64,000 nt of DNA, from the NCBI RefSeq assembly GCF_019457945.1, contig NZ_JAHZSU010000002.1, positions 760,818 to 824,817 of the forward strand, given 5' to 3'. This DNA comes from Ornithinimicrobium laminariae (GTDB lineage Bacteria; Actinomycetota; Actinomycetes; Actinomycetales; Dermatophilaceae). This document shows, piece after piece, positions 18,455 to 26,789 of this stretch. How positions within the stretch are numbered: position 1 is the stretch's first letter; each line of letters starts with the position of its first letter. Below the pieces are notes generated by a model, which was not told the DNA's origin, made no database searches, and worked only from the letters and a program-made list of their open reading frames with translations. Made by a program: the position numbers and the translations under genes.

Positions 18455-19240
18455 ATGAGCACAGAGATTGCTGACCTCAGCCCCAGCCAAGCGCGGCAGC
18501 GATTTGCCGATGGGCTCGTGAGCCCCACCTCGGGCTGGAGCCGTGGCTACACCCAGGCCAACATCATCGCCTTACCCCGCGCCCTCGCATACGACTTCCT
18601 GCTGTTTGCCCAGCGAAACCCCAAGCCATGCCCGGTGCTTGATGTGCTTGATGCTGGTGAGGTTTCGGGGCCGCTGCTGGAGGGCGATATCCGCACCGAT
18701 ATCCCGCAATATCGAGTGTTCCGCGATGGGCATCTGGTGGATGAGGTCAACGATGCTCGTGAAGTGTGGCGCGATGATCTGGTGACGTTCATCATCGGCT
18801 GCAGTTTCACCTTTGAGCACCCGCTGATGGAGGCCGGAGTGCCCGTGCGGCATCTAAGCGCTGGGACTAATGTGCCGATGTATCGCACTAACTTCGAGTG
18901 CCGGCCGGCGGGCAGCTTCCACGGGCCGTTGGTGGTGTCGATGCGGGCTATCCCGGCAGACCAGGTGGTGGATGCTGTGCGCATCACCAGTCGCTATCCG
19001 GCAGTGCATGGGGCACCAGTGCACATTGGCGATCCTGGCGGGCTGGGGATTGCTGACTTGGGGAAGCCTGATTATGGCGATGCGCCGCTGATGGAGCCGA
19101 GCGATGTGCCGGTGTTTTGGGCGTGTGGGGTCACGCCTCAGGCCGCTGTTGCTGCGAGCGCTCCAGAGTTGGCGATCACCCACTCGCCTGGCCACATGCT
19201 GATCACGGATGCGCGGGATAGCGACTACTTAGTGCCGTGA
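18455..19240 (+). CDS. DUF1445 / putative hydro-lyase
   Basis: 261 aa from ATG 18455 behind AAGGGTGA. The whole length matches the D-glutamate cyclase-like/putative hydro-lyase family (DUF1445): [16 protein letters not shown] near the start, [33 protein letters not shown], and the C-terminal [17 protein letters not shown] block. Family members are often linked to amino-acid or 5-oxoproline metabolism, but the in vivo role here is unknown. Confidence 0.85.
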   Translation: MSTEIADLSPSQARQRFADGLVSPTSGWSRGYTQANIIALPRALAYDFLLFAQRNPKPCPVLDVLDAGEVSGPLLEGDIRTDIPQYRVFRDGHLVDEVNDAREVWRDDLVTFIIGCSFTFEHPLMEAGVPVRHLSAGTNVPMYRTNFECRPAGSFHGPLVVSMRAIPADQVVDAVRITSRYPAVHGAPVHIGDPGGLGIADLGKPDYGDAPLMEPSDVPVFWACGVTPQAAVAASAPELAITHSPGHMLITDARDSDYLVP

Positions 19241-19270
19241 CTGGTTGGATTGGTGGGTGGAAGCGCGCTA

Positions 19271-19319
19271 GCGGAGCGATTTGAGCGAAACCATGCTTGT
19301 ATCGCTCAAATCGCTCCGC
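19271..19319. terminator. 18-bp perfect inverted repeat between convergent genes
   Basis: Arms at 19271-19288 and 19302-19319 are perfectly complementary (GCGGAGCGATTTGAGCGA and its complement) around a 13-base loop. There is no U-tract on either side. It lies between convergent genes, so a bidirectional terminator is likely; a repeat element or protein-binding site is the alternative. Confidence 0.6.
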
Positions 19320-19344
19320 CAGGCGACATCTGTTCCGCTGAGGG

Positions 19345-20685
19345 CTACTCGACGGTGCGGATCAACTTCTTGTTGACGAACTCTTCTATGCCGTACTTGC
19401 CGAGCTCGCGGCCAAAGCCCGAGCGCTTGACGCCACCGAAGGGCAACTCTGCGCCGTCAGCGTCGATGCCGTTGATGAAGACCATGCCGGCTTCGATCTG
19501 GTCGGCCACGCGCTGCGCCTGCTCTGCGTCGGTCGTGAAGACATACGAGCCCAAGCCGAATGGTGTGTTGTTGGCCAACTCGACGGCGTCCTCTTCGTTG
19601 GCAGCCTTGAAGACCATGGCGACCGGGCCGAAGAGCTCTTGAGTGAAGGCGTCGTCGTCGGGGGTGATGTCGGTGAGCACGCCACCGGGGAACCACGCAC
19701 CTTTGCGCTCGCCATCCCCGCTGGTCAGCGTTGCGCCCTGCTCCACGGCAGTGTCGACCTGCTTGGCCAGGTTCTTAGCTGCGGCCTCGTTGACCATGGG
19801 GGTCTGGACGGCGACCTTCATGGCAGCGTTGAACTTCTCCAGGAACTCGTCATAGAGGTCCTCGACGACGATCATCCGCTTGCCACCGTTGCAGGCCTGG
19901 CCGGTGTTGCCAGCGCGGGCGCCGACAGCGGCTTCGACGGTGGCGTCCATGTCGTTGGTGCTCAGCACGATGAACGGGTCAGAGCCGCCCAACTCCAAGA
20001 CAACCTTCTTAAGATGCTTGCCTGCCTGCTCAGCCACCGATGATCCGGCGCGCTCGGAGCCAGTCAGCGAGATGCCCTGAATGCGGGGGTCAGCGATATA
20101 GGTCGAGACCTGGTCGATGGTGGCCAGCACGTTGACATAGGCGCCTTCGGGCAGCCCAGCGTCGTGGAAGATCTGCTCAATCACCGCAGCCGAGCGCGGG
20201 CACTCCGGAGCCGGCTTGAGCAGGATGGTGTTGCCCAAAACCAGGTTGGGTGCTGCAAAGCGAGCGATCTGATACATCGGGAAGTTCCACGGCATGATGC
20301 CCAGCAGGGTGCCGATGCCGGAGCGGCGGATCAGTGCGTCGCCGGTGCCAGCGAGCAGTTCAATCGGCTCGTCGGCCAGGAACTTCTCGGCGTTGTCTGC
20401 GTAGTACTGATAGATGGCTGCGCTGAGCTCAATCTCGCCAACGGCCTCTTCTCGGGGCTTGCCCATCTCAAGAACGATGAGGTCAGCAAGCTCTTCCAGG
20501 CGCTCAGTGTAGATCTCAGCGACACGCGAGATGAGGCGCGCGCGCTCTTCGCGGCTGGTCTGCTTGGACCAAGTTGGGAAGGCGTCCGCGGCCTTGTCGA
20601 GCGCGGCTGCTGCCTGCTCGTCGGTGGCGGTGGGATACGTCTCCACCACTTCACCAGTGGCCGGGTTAGTAACGGCATACTCCAT
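19345..20685 (-). CDS. NAD(P)-dependent succinate-semialdehyde dehydrogenase
   Basis: 446 aa aldehyde dehydrogenase, short N-terminus type. MPWNFPMYQIARFAAPNL, the ELGGSDPFIVL loop with the general-base Glu, and the nucleophile in GQACNGGKR (Cys265) are all present. PFGGVKRSGFGRELG closes the C-terminal part. This combination matches the GabD2/YneI-like group acting on succinate semialdehyde. AAAGGG lies before the ATG. It is divergent from the Ntn-hydrolase gene, so the promoter region is shared. Confidence 0.85.
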   Translation of the reverse strand: MEYAVTNPATGEVVETYPTATDEQAAAALDKAADAFPTWSKQTSREERARLISRVAEIYTERLEELADLIVLEMGKPREEAVGEIELSAAIYQYYADNAEKFLADEPIELLAGTGDALIRRSGIGTLLGIMPWNFPMYQIARFAAPNLVLGNTILLKPAPECPRSAAVIEQIFHDAGLPEGAYVNVLATIDQVSTYIADPRIQGISLTGSERAGSSVAEQAGKHLKKVVLELGGSDPFIVLSTNDMDATVEAAVGARAGNTGQACNGGKRMIVVEDLYDEFLEKFNAAMKVAVQTPMVNEAAAKNLAKQVDTAVEQGATLTSGDGERKGAWFPGGVLTDITPDDDAFTQELFGPVAMVFKAANEEDAVELANNTPFGLGSYVFTTDAEQAQRVADQIEAGMVFINGIDADGAELPFGGVKRSGFGRELGKYGIEEFVNKKLIRTVE

Positions 20686-20827
20686 TGTTTTGCCCTTTCT
20701 ATAGCGTTGCGATCAGTCAACCCCTCCCCAGGTGAACGCGCAAGACTCGCGCCTCTCTTCCCGTATGCCTGTCCCTGCCGTGGGGTATGCCTGGCGGGCA
20801 CCCTCAGCCCCACCCGTCAATCGAAAC

Positions 20828-20880
20828 TTGACGAGAGGGCGATCGTCAATGCAAACTTGACGTCATGCAAACATTGACGA
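20828..20880. promoter_or_regulatory. Repeated TTGACG operator-like elements
   Basis: An inverted repeat TTGACGA-N8-TCGTCAA spans 20828-20849. It runs into two 16-base direct repeats (ATGCAAACTTGACGTC at 20849-20864 and ATGCAAACATTGACGA at 20865-20880). Four copies of the TTGACG core in 53 bases look like an operator array. The second direct repeat contains the ATG of the downstream gene. It may control both divergent genes. Confidence 0.6.
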
Positions 20881-22025
20881 ACAAGCCGCAGTTACCCACC
20901 GTCCCCAGCGACTGGCAAGCCTGGGTCGAATACGGACTGGCCTGGGCAGAAGTTACTGCTAACCGCACGATCGCGCAGGAAGTCGTGTCCCCAGCGAAGT
21001 GGGAGACGCCAGCCACCCCGCGTCAGCAGCACCTGAGCATGACGGGCTACCGAGAGAGCCAACCCGGCGCTCGCTGGAAGGCGCTCTACGACGCGACCTG
21101 GCCGGCATACCGTGCCTGGTGGGCTTCCGACGGACTCGATGCGCGCCCCGAACTGGCGGAAGCGAAGGCCGCGCTGAGTAAGCACATGCCCGAGCTGCTG
21201 CCGACGTGGAAGCGTTTGGTCCGCCTGACCGATGGCGACAATGTCGCGGCCGCGTTTCTGACGATGTGGCGCGCGCCGATCTTTGCCGCGGGCTGCACCC
21301 AAGTGATCGTGGATGGCCCCGACCCGGTGCTGATCCGCAACTATGACTACGACCCGGCGCTGTTTGAGTCGGTTGTTGCGAGCACGAACTATTCGGGCGG
21401 CCGCAAGGTCATCGGCACGAGTGATCTGCTGTGGGGCTTGCTCGATGGCACCAATGAAGACGGTCTGGCGGTGTCGCTGACCTATGGCGGTCGGCCGGCG
21501 CGCGCTGATGATGCACCGGGCTTCGCGATTCCCCTCGTCCTGCGCTACCTGCTGGAGACCTGCGCTGATGTGCCAGCGGCCATTGAGGCCTTGCGTCGGC
21601 TGCCGATCGCTCAGGCTTACACTTTGGCGTTGGTTGACACTGCTGGCGGCGCGGCCTCGGTCTATGTTGCTCCCGGCGAAGAGCCGCTAGTCAGCGACCT
21701 GCGGGCCACGACGAACCACCGCCTGGAAGAGGTTGAGTTCCCAGAGATCGCGATGCCGCTGGACTCGGTGACCCGTCAGCAGGTTGCACAAAGCACGTTG
21801 AAGCAAGCGTGCTCCGGTGCTTCCGTCGATGTCGACGTGTTGAGTGAGGCGTTCACGAGCGCGCCGCTGCGGCAGGAGGGCTATGGCGTTGGCTTCGGCA
21901 CGATGTACACGGCCGTCTATCGCCCGGCCCGTGGCGAAGTCACCTATCTCTGGCCGGATGCTGTTTGGCGTCGGACGTTCGATGACGGTGAAGATAATGT
22001 GGATGTATGGGTGAGCCAGAAGTAG
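20865..22025 (+). CDS. C45 family peptidase / acyltransferase-like Ntn hydrolase
   Basis: 386 aa. The motif IFAAGCTQVIVDGPDPVLIRNYDYDP fits the acyl-CoA:6-aminopenicillanic acid acyltransferase-like (C45) family, with Cys144 as the candidate nucleophile exposed on cleavage of the Gly-Cys bond. The about 140-residue pro-segment before it fits this scheme. The family includes acyl-peptide and acyl-amine hydrolases; the substrate here is unknown. ATG 20865 has no ribosome site and sits in the operator repeat, so the transcript may be leaderless; a TTG at 20874 is the alternative. Confidence 0.82.
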   Translation: MQTLTNKPQLPTVPSDWQAWVEYGLAWAEVTANRTIAQEVVSPAKWETPATPRQQHLSMTGYRESQPGARWKALYDATWPAYRAWWASDGLDARPELAEAKAALSKHMPELLPTWKRLVRLTDGDNVAAAFLTMWRAPIFAAGCTQVIVDGPDPVLIRNYDYDPALFESVVASTNYSGGRKVIGTSDLLWGLLDGTNEDGLAVSLTYGGRPARADDAPGFAIPLVLRYLLETCADVPAAIEALRRLPIAQAYTLALVDTAGGAASVYVAPGEEPLVSDLRATTNHRLEEVEFPEIAMPLDSVTRQQVAQSTLKQACSGASVDVDVLSEAFTSAPLRQEGYGVGFGTMYTAVYRPARGEVTYLWPDAVWRRTFDDGEDNVDVWVSQK

Positions 22026-22276
22026 AGCAAAACGGTCCAGGTCAGGCTGATGCACAGGGCGAGGCGCAAAAGTTGGCGGCTCAGGCTCGCGCCGCGATTG
22101 ACGCCCTGGCAGCCTGGCCGGACCCGGCTGGATTCCAGCATTTGCTGGCCCTCAGCGAGCACTTAGGCCTCGCGATTGGCGAGTCAGCGCGGAACGTGGC
22201 CCAACACGGGTCGTGGGGCCAAGTCGCTGGGTATGCGAGCACCAGCAAGCAGGCGGCCTGGTCGCGCTGGCACTGA
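22007..22276 (+). CDS. Hypothetical HTH-like small protein
   Basis: 89 aa, overlapping the preceding stop by 19 bases. The C-terminal part (VAQHGSWGQVAGYASTSKQAAWSRW) has the pattern of a short helix-turn-helix in which 'SKQAAWSRW' would be the recognition helix. The N-terminus is charged and disordered. It may be a local regulator, perhaps of the repeat operator upstream. The family is not recognised with certainty. Confidence 0.5.
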   Translation: MGEPEVEQNGPGQADAQGEAQKLAAQARAAIDALAAWPDPAGFQHLLALSEHLGLAIGESARNVAQHGSWGQVAGYASTSKQAAWSRWH

Positions 22277-22371
22277 TGGTGTGCTGGCGGTCGGCATGAG
22301 TCTTCGAATCATGGTGCCCGGGCTCTTTATGGTGCTTGGCTGCCTGTTTTTGTCGTCATGGGCTGCGCCCG

Positions 22372-23244
22372 CTAAGCAGGTTGCACGAACTCGTTGACCC
22401 GCATCCATTGGCGGATCATCGGCATGACCTGCTCCGGGACCTCCAAGTGATGGAAGTGCCCGGCGCCGACGGTTTGACCCGTTGTCAACGGCACCCCAGC
22501 CTCCTTCGCCGCCATCACGAGTTGGCGCTCAACCGTGGTCGCCCGCAGCACGAGCAGAGGTTGGGTGACCTTGCGGACTGCGGCTTCGCCATCGAAGTCG
22601 GCAATCGCTCTGGCTGACCCAGCAGCAACAGCCGGCCGGAAGCGGGCCATTGTTTCGGTGATGGCATGCCGTGCGACGGTGTCGGTCGGCAAAAAGAGGC
22701 TGTTAGCAAAATCAGCGCGGAAACGGCCATTGCGGTCGACCGCAACCTGCTCGGCGATCTCCACCCACTTGGCTTTGACCTCGGCGTTGACCACTGGCGC
22801 TGGGTCGAGTAGCACGCCAGCGATGGGTGCTTGCGGTCCTGAAAACCCACGGGCCAGCGCATCAAGCACGATCAGCGCGCCGAGGCTGTGGCCGATCAGA
22901 ATCGGGTCGCGCAGTCGGGTCTTGCGCAGGATTTCCCACAGGTCGTCGGTGTAGTCGCCAACCTTGACCTCACGAAGCGCCTTGGGGACCGGCTCGCCAA
23001 GCTCGCCAGTGCGCACGCCGCCAACACCCATCGACCCGTCATCTTCAACCCGTGAGCTCTCACCGTGCCCACGCAAATCGATCTCGAGTATGCGGTGCTC
23101 AGTCCCGAAAGCCTCCTTCAGAGTGGCCATGGACGTCGACTCGTTGCACCAACCGTGCAGCAAGACAAGATCAGGTCGACCCGAAGCGGTCGGCCCAGAC
23201 ACGGCATACCGGACGTGCCCGGCGGGGGTGGGAAGTGCAGGCAT
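22372..23244 (-). CDS. Alpha/beta hydrolase
   Basis: 290 aa from ATG 23244 (the open frame extends upstream but the fold begins at PALPTPAG). HGWCNES forms the oxyanion-hole region, GHSLGAL is the nucleophile elbow, LRGHGESS is typical, and AGHFHHLEVPEQV holds the catalytic His. It is a cytoplasmic esterase/hydrolase of unknown substrate. It is divergent from the rpsF operon and convergent with the small HTH-like gene. Confidence 0.85.
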   Translation of the reverse strand: MPALPTPAGHVRYAVSGPTASGRPDLVLLHGWCNESTSMATLKEAFGTEHRILEIDLRGHGESSRVEDDGSMGVGGVRTGELGEPVPKALREVKVGDYTDDLWEILRKTRLRDPILIGHSLGALIVLDALARGFSGPQAPIAGVLLDPAPVVNAEVKAKWVEIAEQVAVDRNGRFRADFANSLFLPTDTVARHAITETMARFRPAVAAGSARAIADFDGEAAVRKVTQPLLVLRATTVERQLVMAAKEAGVPLTTGQTVGAGHFHHLEVPEQVMPMIRQWMRVNEFVQPA

Positions 23245-23340
23245 ACCTCGATGTTCCCACCTTGGGCGCTCGCGGGGTAACTGGTGATTGGACCGGCTCG
23301 GATTGGCCCGGTATCGTGATCGGGTTCGCCGTAAATCTTC

Positions 23341-23349
23341 TGTGGATAA
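23341..23349 (-). promoter_or_regulatory. Perfect DnaA box upstream of rpsF-ssb operon
   Basis: TGTGGATAA is the exact complement of the DnaA box TTATCCACA and lies 113 bases before the rpsF start. A possible promoter (TTGGAC, 18-base spacer, TATCGT) ends about 15 bases upstream of it, so bound DnaA could affect transcription of the ssb operon. A single box can occur by chance; the dnaB cluster makes it more telling. Confidence 0.5.
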
Positions 23350-23406
23350 CTGCCGGCTTGAAAGCTCAAGACCTGGCAGCCTGGAAGCGCGGTGGGACGC
23401 TTGTAA

Positions 23407-23461
23407 CCCTCCTGCCACGGAGAGACCGTGGCCGTTAAGACCGAAGGAGGTGGGTTCACGC
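23407..23461 (+). promoter_or_regulatory. rpsF leader with hairpin near the ribosome site
   Basis: A hairpin CCACGG-AGAGA-CCGTGG (23415-23431) is followed by CCG motifs and the strong ribosome site AAGGAGG (23444-23450). CCTCC at 23409-23413 could alternatively pair with GGAGG. S6:S18 complexes repress this operon in many bacteria by binding a CCG-containing leader structure. I see suitable elements but cannot fold the RNA here. Confidence 0.4.
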
Positions 23462-23749
23462 ATGCGTCAGTACGAAATGATGATGATCCTCGACCCCGAG
23501 ATGGACGAGCGCAACCTGCAGCCCACGCTGGAGAAGATGCTCGAAGTCGTCACCAAGGATGGCGGTTCGATTGACTCGACCGACATTTGGGGCCGTCGCC
23601 GTTTGGCTTACGAGATCAAGAAGAACGCTGAAGGCATCTACGCAGTCATCACGATGACCGCGGAGTCTGCCACCGCCAAGGAACTGGACCGTCGTCTCAG
23701 CTTGAATGAGCAGGTGCTTCGCACCAAGGTCCTGCGCCTCGACTCCTGA
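23462..23749 (+). CDS. rpsF: 30S ribosomal protein S6
   Basis: 95 aa from ATG 23462 behind [28 protein letters not shown] and the central [20 protein letters not shown] are characteristic of S6, which binds S18 on the platform of the 30S subunit. First gene of the rpsF-ssb-rpsR-rplI operon. Confidence 0.97.
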   Translation: MRQYEMMMILDPEMDERNLQPTLEKMLEVVTKDGGSIDSTDIWGRRRLAYEIKKNAEGIYAVITMTAESATAKELDRRLSLNEQVLRTKVLRLDS

Positions 23750-23805
23750 TTGCTATGCCGGGTCTCGAATCCGGCTGAATTTCCAGATCAACCAAAGGAC
23801 TGAGC

Positions 23806-24414
23806 ATGGCAGGCGAAACTCCGATCACGATTGTCGGCAACCTCACCGGTGACCCCGAGCTGCGTTTTACGCCCTCAGGTGCCGCCGTGGCGAACTTCAC
23901 CGTGGCTTCGACGCCGCGACAGTTCGACCGTCAGACCAATGAGTGGAAGGACGGCGACACGCTGTTCATGCGCTGCTCAATCTGGCGTGAAGCAGCCGAG
24001 AACGTCGCAGAGTCGCTGCACCGTGGCACCCGTGTTGTTGTCTCCGGTCGTTTGGTGTCTCGTTCATGGGAGACCAACGATGGTGAGAAGCGCACCGTCA
24101 TGGAAATGCAGGCTGACGAAGTTGGCCCGTCTTTGAAGTACGCAACCGCGCAGGTCACCAAAGCGACCCGTGGTGGTGGCGGTGGCTTCGGTGGAGGCAA
24201 CTCCGGTGGAGGTACCTCCGGCGGCAACCAGGGCTTCTCTGGTGGCGGCAACTCCGGCGGATCTGGATTTAGCAACAATTCCGGTGGCGCTCAGCGCAGC
24301 CAGCCCGAAGCTGACCCGTGGGCTACCGGAGGCAACTCTGGTGGCGGCAACAAGGGTGGCAACGGCGGCGGCGGTTGGGGTGGCGGCCCGTCTTATGACG
24401 AGCCCCCGTTCTGA
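23806..24414 (+). CDS. ssb: Single-stranded DNA-binding protein
   Basis: 202 aa. The N-terminal OB fold (about residues 1-110) starts [22 protein letters not shown] Gly/Ser/Asn-rich linker follows, and the acidic tip DEPPF binds replication partners. It coats single-stranded DNA at forks. Placement between rpsF and rpsR is the classic order. The linker repeats (GGGNSGG) make this stretch prone to length variation. Confidence 0.97.
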   Translation: MAGETPITIVGNLTGDPELRFTPSGAAVANFTVASTPRQFDRQTNEWKDGDTLFMRCSIWREAAENVAESLHRGTRVVVSGRLVSRSWETNDGEKRTVMEMQADEVGPSLKYATAQVTKATRGGGGGFGGGNSGGGTSGGNQGFSGGGNSGGSGFSNNSGGAQRSQPEADPWATGGNSGGGNKGGNGGGGWGGGPSYDEPPF

Positions 24415-24499
24415 TCACTGAGCACCACCAGCAACACCATTCCTGAATTACCCCATCCCGAGCATTGTGCTCGGGCTCTCACAGAAGGAGAGCACCACG

Positions 24500-24736
24500 A
24501 TGGCAAAGCCCGTTGTGCGCAAGCCAAAGAAGAAGGCGAACCCTCTCAAGGCCGCCAAGATCGAAGCAATTGACTACAAGGACACGCCGCTGCTGCGGAA
24601 GTTTATCTCGGACCGCGGCAAGATCCGCGCCCGTCGGGTGACCGGTGTCTCGGTGCAGGAACAGCGTCGTATTGCGAACGCCGTCAAGAATGCCCGTGAA
24701 ATGGCCTTGTTGCCCTACTCCAGCTCGTCTCGCTGA
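24500..24736 (+). CDS. rpsR: 30S ribosomal protein S18, zinc-free form
   Basis: 78 aa from ATG 24500 with GAAGGAG upstream. [23 protein letters not shown] is the S18 signature. The Cys-x-x-Cys found in the Streptomyces-type protein is replaced ([10 protein letters not shown]), so this is the C-minus form that needs no zinc. No second rpsR is in the window. The form is consistent with Micrococcales. Confidence 0.96.
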   Translation: MAKPVVRKPKKKANPLKAAKIEAIDYKDTPLLRKFISDRGKIRARRVTGVSVQEQRRIANAVKNAREMALLPYSSSSR

Positions 24737-24760
24737 GCAGAAAACTAAGGAGAGGACATC

Positions 24761-25207
24761 ATGAAGTTGATCTTGACTCAGCCCGTTAGCGGGCTCGGCA
24801 CTGCCGGCGAGGTTGTCACCGTCAAGGATGGCTACGCTCGTAACTACCTGCTGCCCCGCAAGTTGGGCACCCCCTGGACCAAGGGTGGTCAGAAGCAGGT
24901 TGACGACATCACCAACGCTCGCGCCAAGCGCGACCACCACAACGAAGAAGAGGCCAAGGCAGCCAAGGCTCGCCTGGAGTCCAACTCCGTTGTCGTGAGC
25001 GCCAAGTCTGGTGCCGCTGGTCGTCTGTTCGGTGCTGTGACCTCCGCTGAGATTGCTCACGCAATCGTTGACGCGGGTGGCCCGCAGGTTGACCGTCGTC
25101 GCATCGAGGTTCCGGCCCCGATCCGCGTCACCGGTGAGCACACCGCGATGGTTCGTCTGCATGATGACGTTGTCGCCACGGTGACCGTTGAGGTTGTCGC
25201 TAGCTGA
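24761..25207 (+). CDS. rplI: 50S ribosomal protein L9
   Basis: 148 aa. The N-terminal domain [33 protein letters not shown] is followed by the long connecting helix and the C-terminal domain. Last gene of the operon, closed by a strong terminator. The 3' half is present again about 1.25 kb downstream as a diverged partial copy, so this locus has been a recombination site. Confidence 0.97.
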   Translation: MKLILTQPVSGLGTAGEVVTVKDGYARNYLLPRKLGTPWTKGGQKQVDDITNARAKRDHHNEEEAKAAKARLESNSVVVSAKSGAAGRLFGAVTSAEIAHAIVDAGGPQVDRRRIEVPAPIRVTGEHTAMVRLHDDVVATVTVEVVAS

Positions 25208-25221
25208 TAGCCGAATTACAC

Positions 25222-25265
25222 GAAGAACCCCGCCAGACCTTTCGGTTTGGCGGGGTTCTTCTTTG
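25222..25265 (+). terminator. Terminator of the rpsF-rplI operon
   Basis: A 14-bp perfect stem (GAAGAACCCCGCCA with its complement at 25248-25261) plus inner pairs is followed by CTTTGT. It closes the ribosomal/ssb operon. Confidence 0.9.
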
Positions 25266-25294
25266 TGTATGCGGCTGCGTGGGTGAAACTGGAA

Positions 25295-25504
25295 CTACTC
25301 TTCTCTGCTCCCGATCCAAGAGCGCGTCGCCAGCATGACGGAAATCACGAGAAGGGGTAGGGCCAAGAGCAGGGAAACTTTCGTTCGCGAGTCACCCAAC
25401 TGTGGCACCACCAAGACAATTTGTGCAGCGGCTACTGCGGCAACAAATGTGAATAAATAGGCCACAGTCCTCGGTGACTTCTCTTGTTTCTTTACGATGC
25501 TCAT
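25295..25504 (-). CDS. Small two-helix membrane protein
   Basis: 69 aa with two hydrophobic segments (about residues 14-34 and 43-62) and a basic N-terminus. AGGAG lies 11 bases before the ATG. I recognise no family. It follows the disrupted secreted precursor (25549-25979) on the same strand with 44 bases between them, the arrangement of a bacteriocin gene and its immunity protein. That role is inference. Confidence 0.6.
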   Translation of the reverse strand: MSIVKKQEKSPRTVAYLFTFVAAVAAAQIVLVVPQLGDSRTKVSLLLALPLLVISVMLATRSWIGSREE

Positions 25505-25548
25505 GACACAGAACTCCTAACCTTGAAGACGTACGGTCACACGATGCC

Positions 25549-25979
25549 TTAAAACACCGGGGAACCGTCCGAGTTGTAGCAGGCATTGAGAACTGATGCT
25601 GAAGCAATGCCGTAGAGAGTGAGGACAACTGGGACTGAGAAGCCTCCGGACATGAACAGGGAGACGATACTTCCCACGGAAGTGCCCGCATACCCGGCGA
25701 TCGCCAGGACGCATCCCCATTGCCCTCGTGATAGCCACCAAGCGGCCTCATAGTCTGCGTCCGAGACAAGAACGCCAGAACCGAGTTTCACGGCGGTCGC
25801 ATCCGGCCCCAGCAAATCCGTTTCGGACGCGCCCAAAACCGTTGCCGATTCGTCTGAATGAGGTGTCTGGACGGCTCTGGGCGTCCCCTGCTCTACCATC
25901 GGTTGTGCGTTTGCCGATACGGTGCGCCGGCCAGGAGTAGCGAACCGCTCAGAGCCAAGATTGCCAGTTTGCGGTACAT
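25549..25979 (-). pseudogene. Secreted bacteriocin-like precursor, frame-disrupted in the signal peptide
   Basis: From ATG 25979 (AAGGGG upstream) the frame encodes a signal peptide MYRKLAILALSGSLLLAGAP and then runs into a stop at 25893. One base shift gives VSANAQP, a good cleavage site, joined to a 116-residue frame ending at 25549. Its C-terminal part is hydrophobic and glycine-rich, with Cys at each end (WGCVLAIAG ... VLNACYNSDG). I read this as one about 144-aa secreted protein broken by loss of one base near 25920. A sequencing error is possible. The downstream frame alone would be an exported-protein remnant without signal. Confidence 0.6.
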
Positions 25980-26189
25980 CAGAATTCCCCTTGAGATTTG
26001 AGTGGTGTGGCGAGCCGAACCCAAATTTTCGTCAGGACCAGAACTTATGGTCCATGGGATTGGCTTGCTCTGTGTACTCAACGCTACGACGGTGCCTGGG
26101 TAAAAGCACTAGCCAAATGGCCAATCTTCTCTACTGACCGATCAATGAATTCAGCCACTCGTCAAACGATCGGTGAGGCACCAAGGACA

Positions 26190-26488
26190 TTCGCGCCGAG
26201 GGCCCCAAGCGCGACCATCACAACGAAGAAGAGGCCAAGGCAGCTAAAGCTCGCCTGGAGTCCAACTTCGTTGTCGTGAGCGCCAAGTCTGGTGCCGCTG
26301 GTCGTCTGTTCGGTGCTGTGACCTCCGCTGAGATTGCTCACGCAATCGTTGACGCGGGTGGCCCGCAGGTTGACCGTCGTCGCATCGAGGTTCCGGCCCC
26401 GATCCGCGTCACCGGTGAGCACACCGCGATGGTTCGTCTGCACGATGACGTTGTCGCTACGGTGACCGTTGAGGTTGTCGCTAGCTGA
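26190..26488 (+). pseudogene. Diverged duplicate of the rplI 3' part
   Basis: From about 26206 to the stop at 26486-26488 the sequence matches rplI 24928-25207 with only a few differences, mostly synonymous and one Ser-to-Phe change. Similarity fades upstream of 26206 and stops right after the TGATAG. No start or N-terminal domain is present, although a GTG-initiated 70-aa frame exists at 26276. It is followed by its own, different terminator. The divergence shows it is not a recent copy of the adjacent gene but an allele from another lineage, left by recombination at rplI. Confidence 0.85.
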
Positions 26489-26504
26489 TAGCTGCATTGC
26501 ACGC

Positions 26505-26550
26505 AGAAGCCCGCCTGACCAATCCGTTTGGTCAGGCGGGCTTCTTGTTG
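26505..26550 (+). terminator. Terminator after the rplI remnant
   Basis: A 15-bp perfect stem (GAAGCCCGCCTGACC paired with 26530-26544) with a nine-base loop is followed by TTGTTG. It has the same form as the rplI terminator at 25222 but a different sequence, as expected for a separate allele. Confidence 0.85.
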
Positions 26551-26789
26551 CGTATGCGACTCGTCGGTTTCACAGAGATCTAGGTGAAAGGCGATCAACG
26601 AGCCTAGGGTTGCCTGCCCAAAGCACCCTCACCTGTGGTCGCGAGTCATTCAGCAGTGCGAGGGCCGAGAGAATCTAGTCTGCAGTCACTATCGCGAGTA
26701 AGCCAGTAGATAAGCGAGAAATCTCGCGGATTTACCTTTTCCCTTGACTGCGGTTATTGCCCAGATCTCCTCATTTGGGAACCGGGGCC
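26551..26789. other. Non-coding gap
   Basis: I see no gene here. A short palindrome GCGAGAAATCTCGC lies at 26714-26727 and the stretch is more AT-rich than its surroundings. It is the 3' flank of the secreted-protein gene on the minus strand. Confidence 0.4.

Noticed and set aside
23757..23774. tRNA-like T-arm hairpin (GCCGG/CCGGC) between rpsF and ssb
   Set aside because: Only a single stem is present, with no acceptor stem, anticodon arm or D arm.
25998..26279. 93-codon plus-strand frame across the remnant boundary
   Set aside because: Its last part is an off-frame reading of the rplI copy; the same off-frame peptide appears within the intact rplI.
26276..26488. 70-aa 'L9' frame starting at GTG as a functional short gene
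   Set aside because: It is the 3' part of the duplicated rplI, without the N-terminal rRNA-binding domain and without a ribosome site.
26714..26727. Palindrome GCGAGAAATCTCGC as an attachment site
   Set aside because: Too short, with no integrase gene or second copy in the window.
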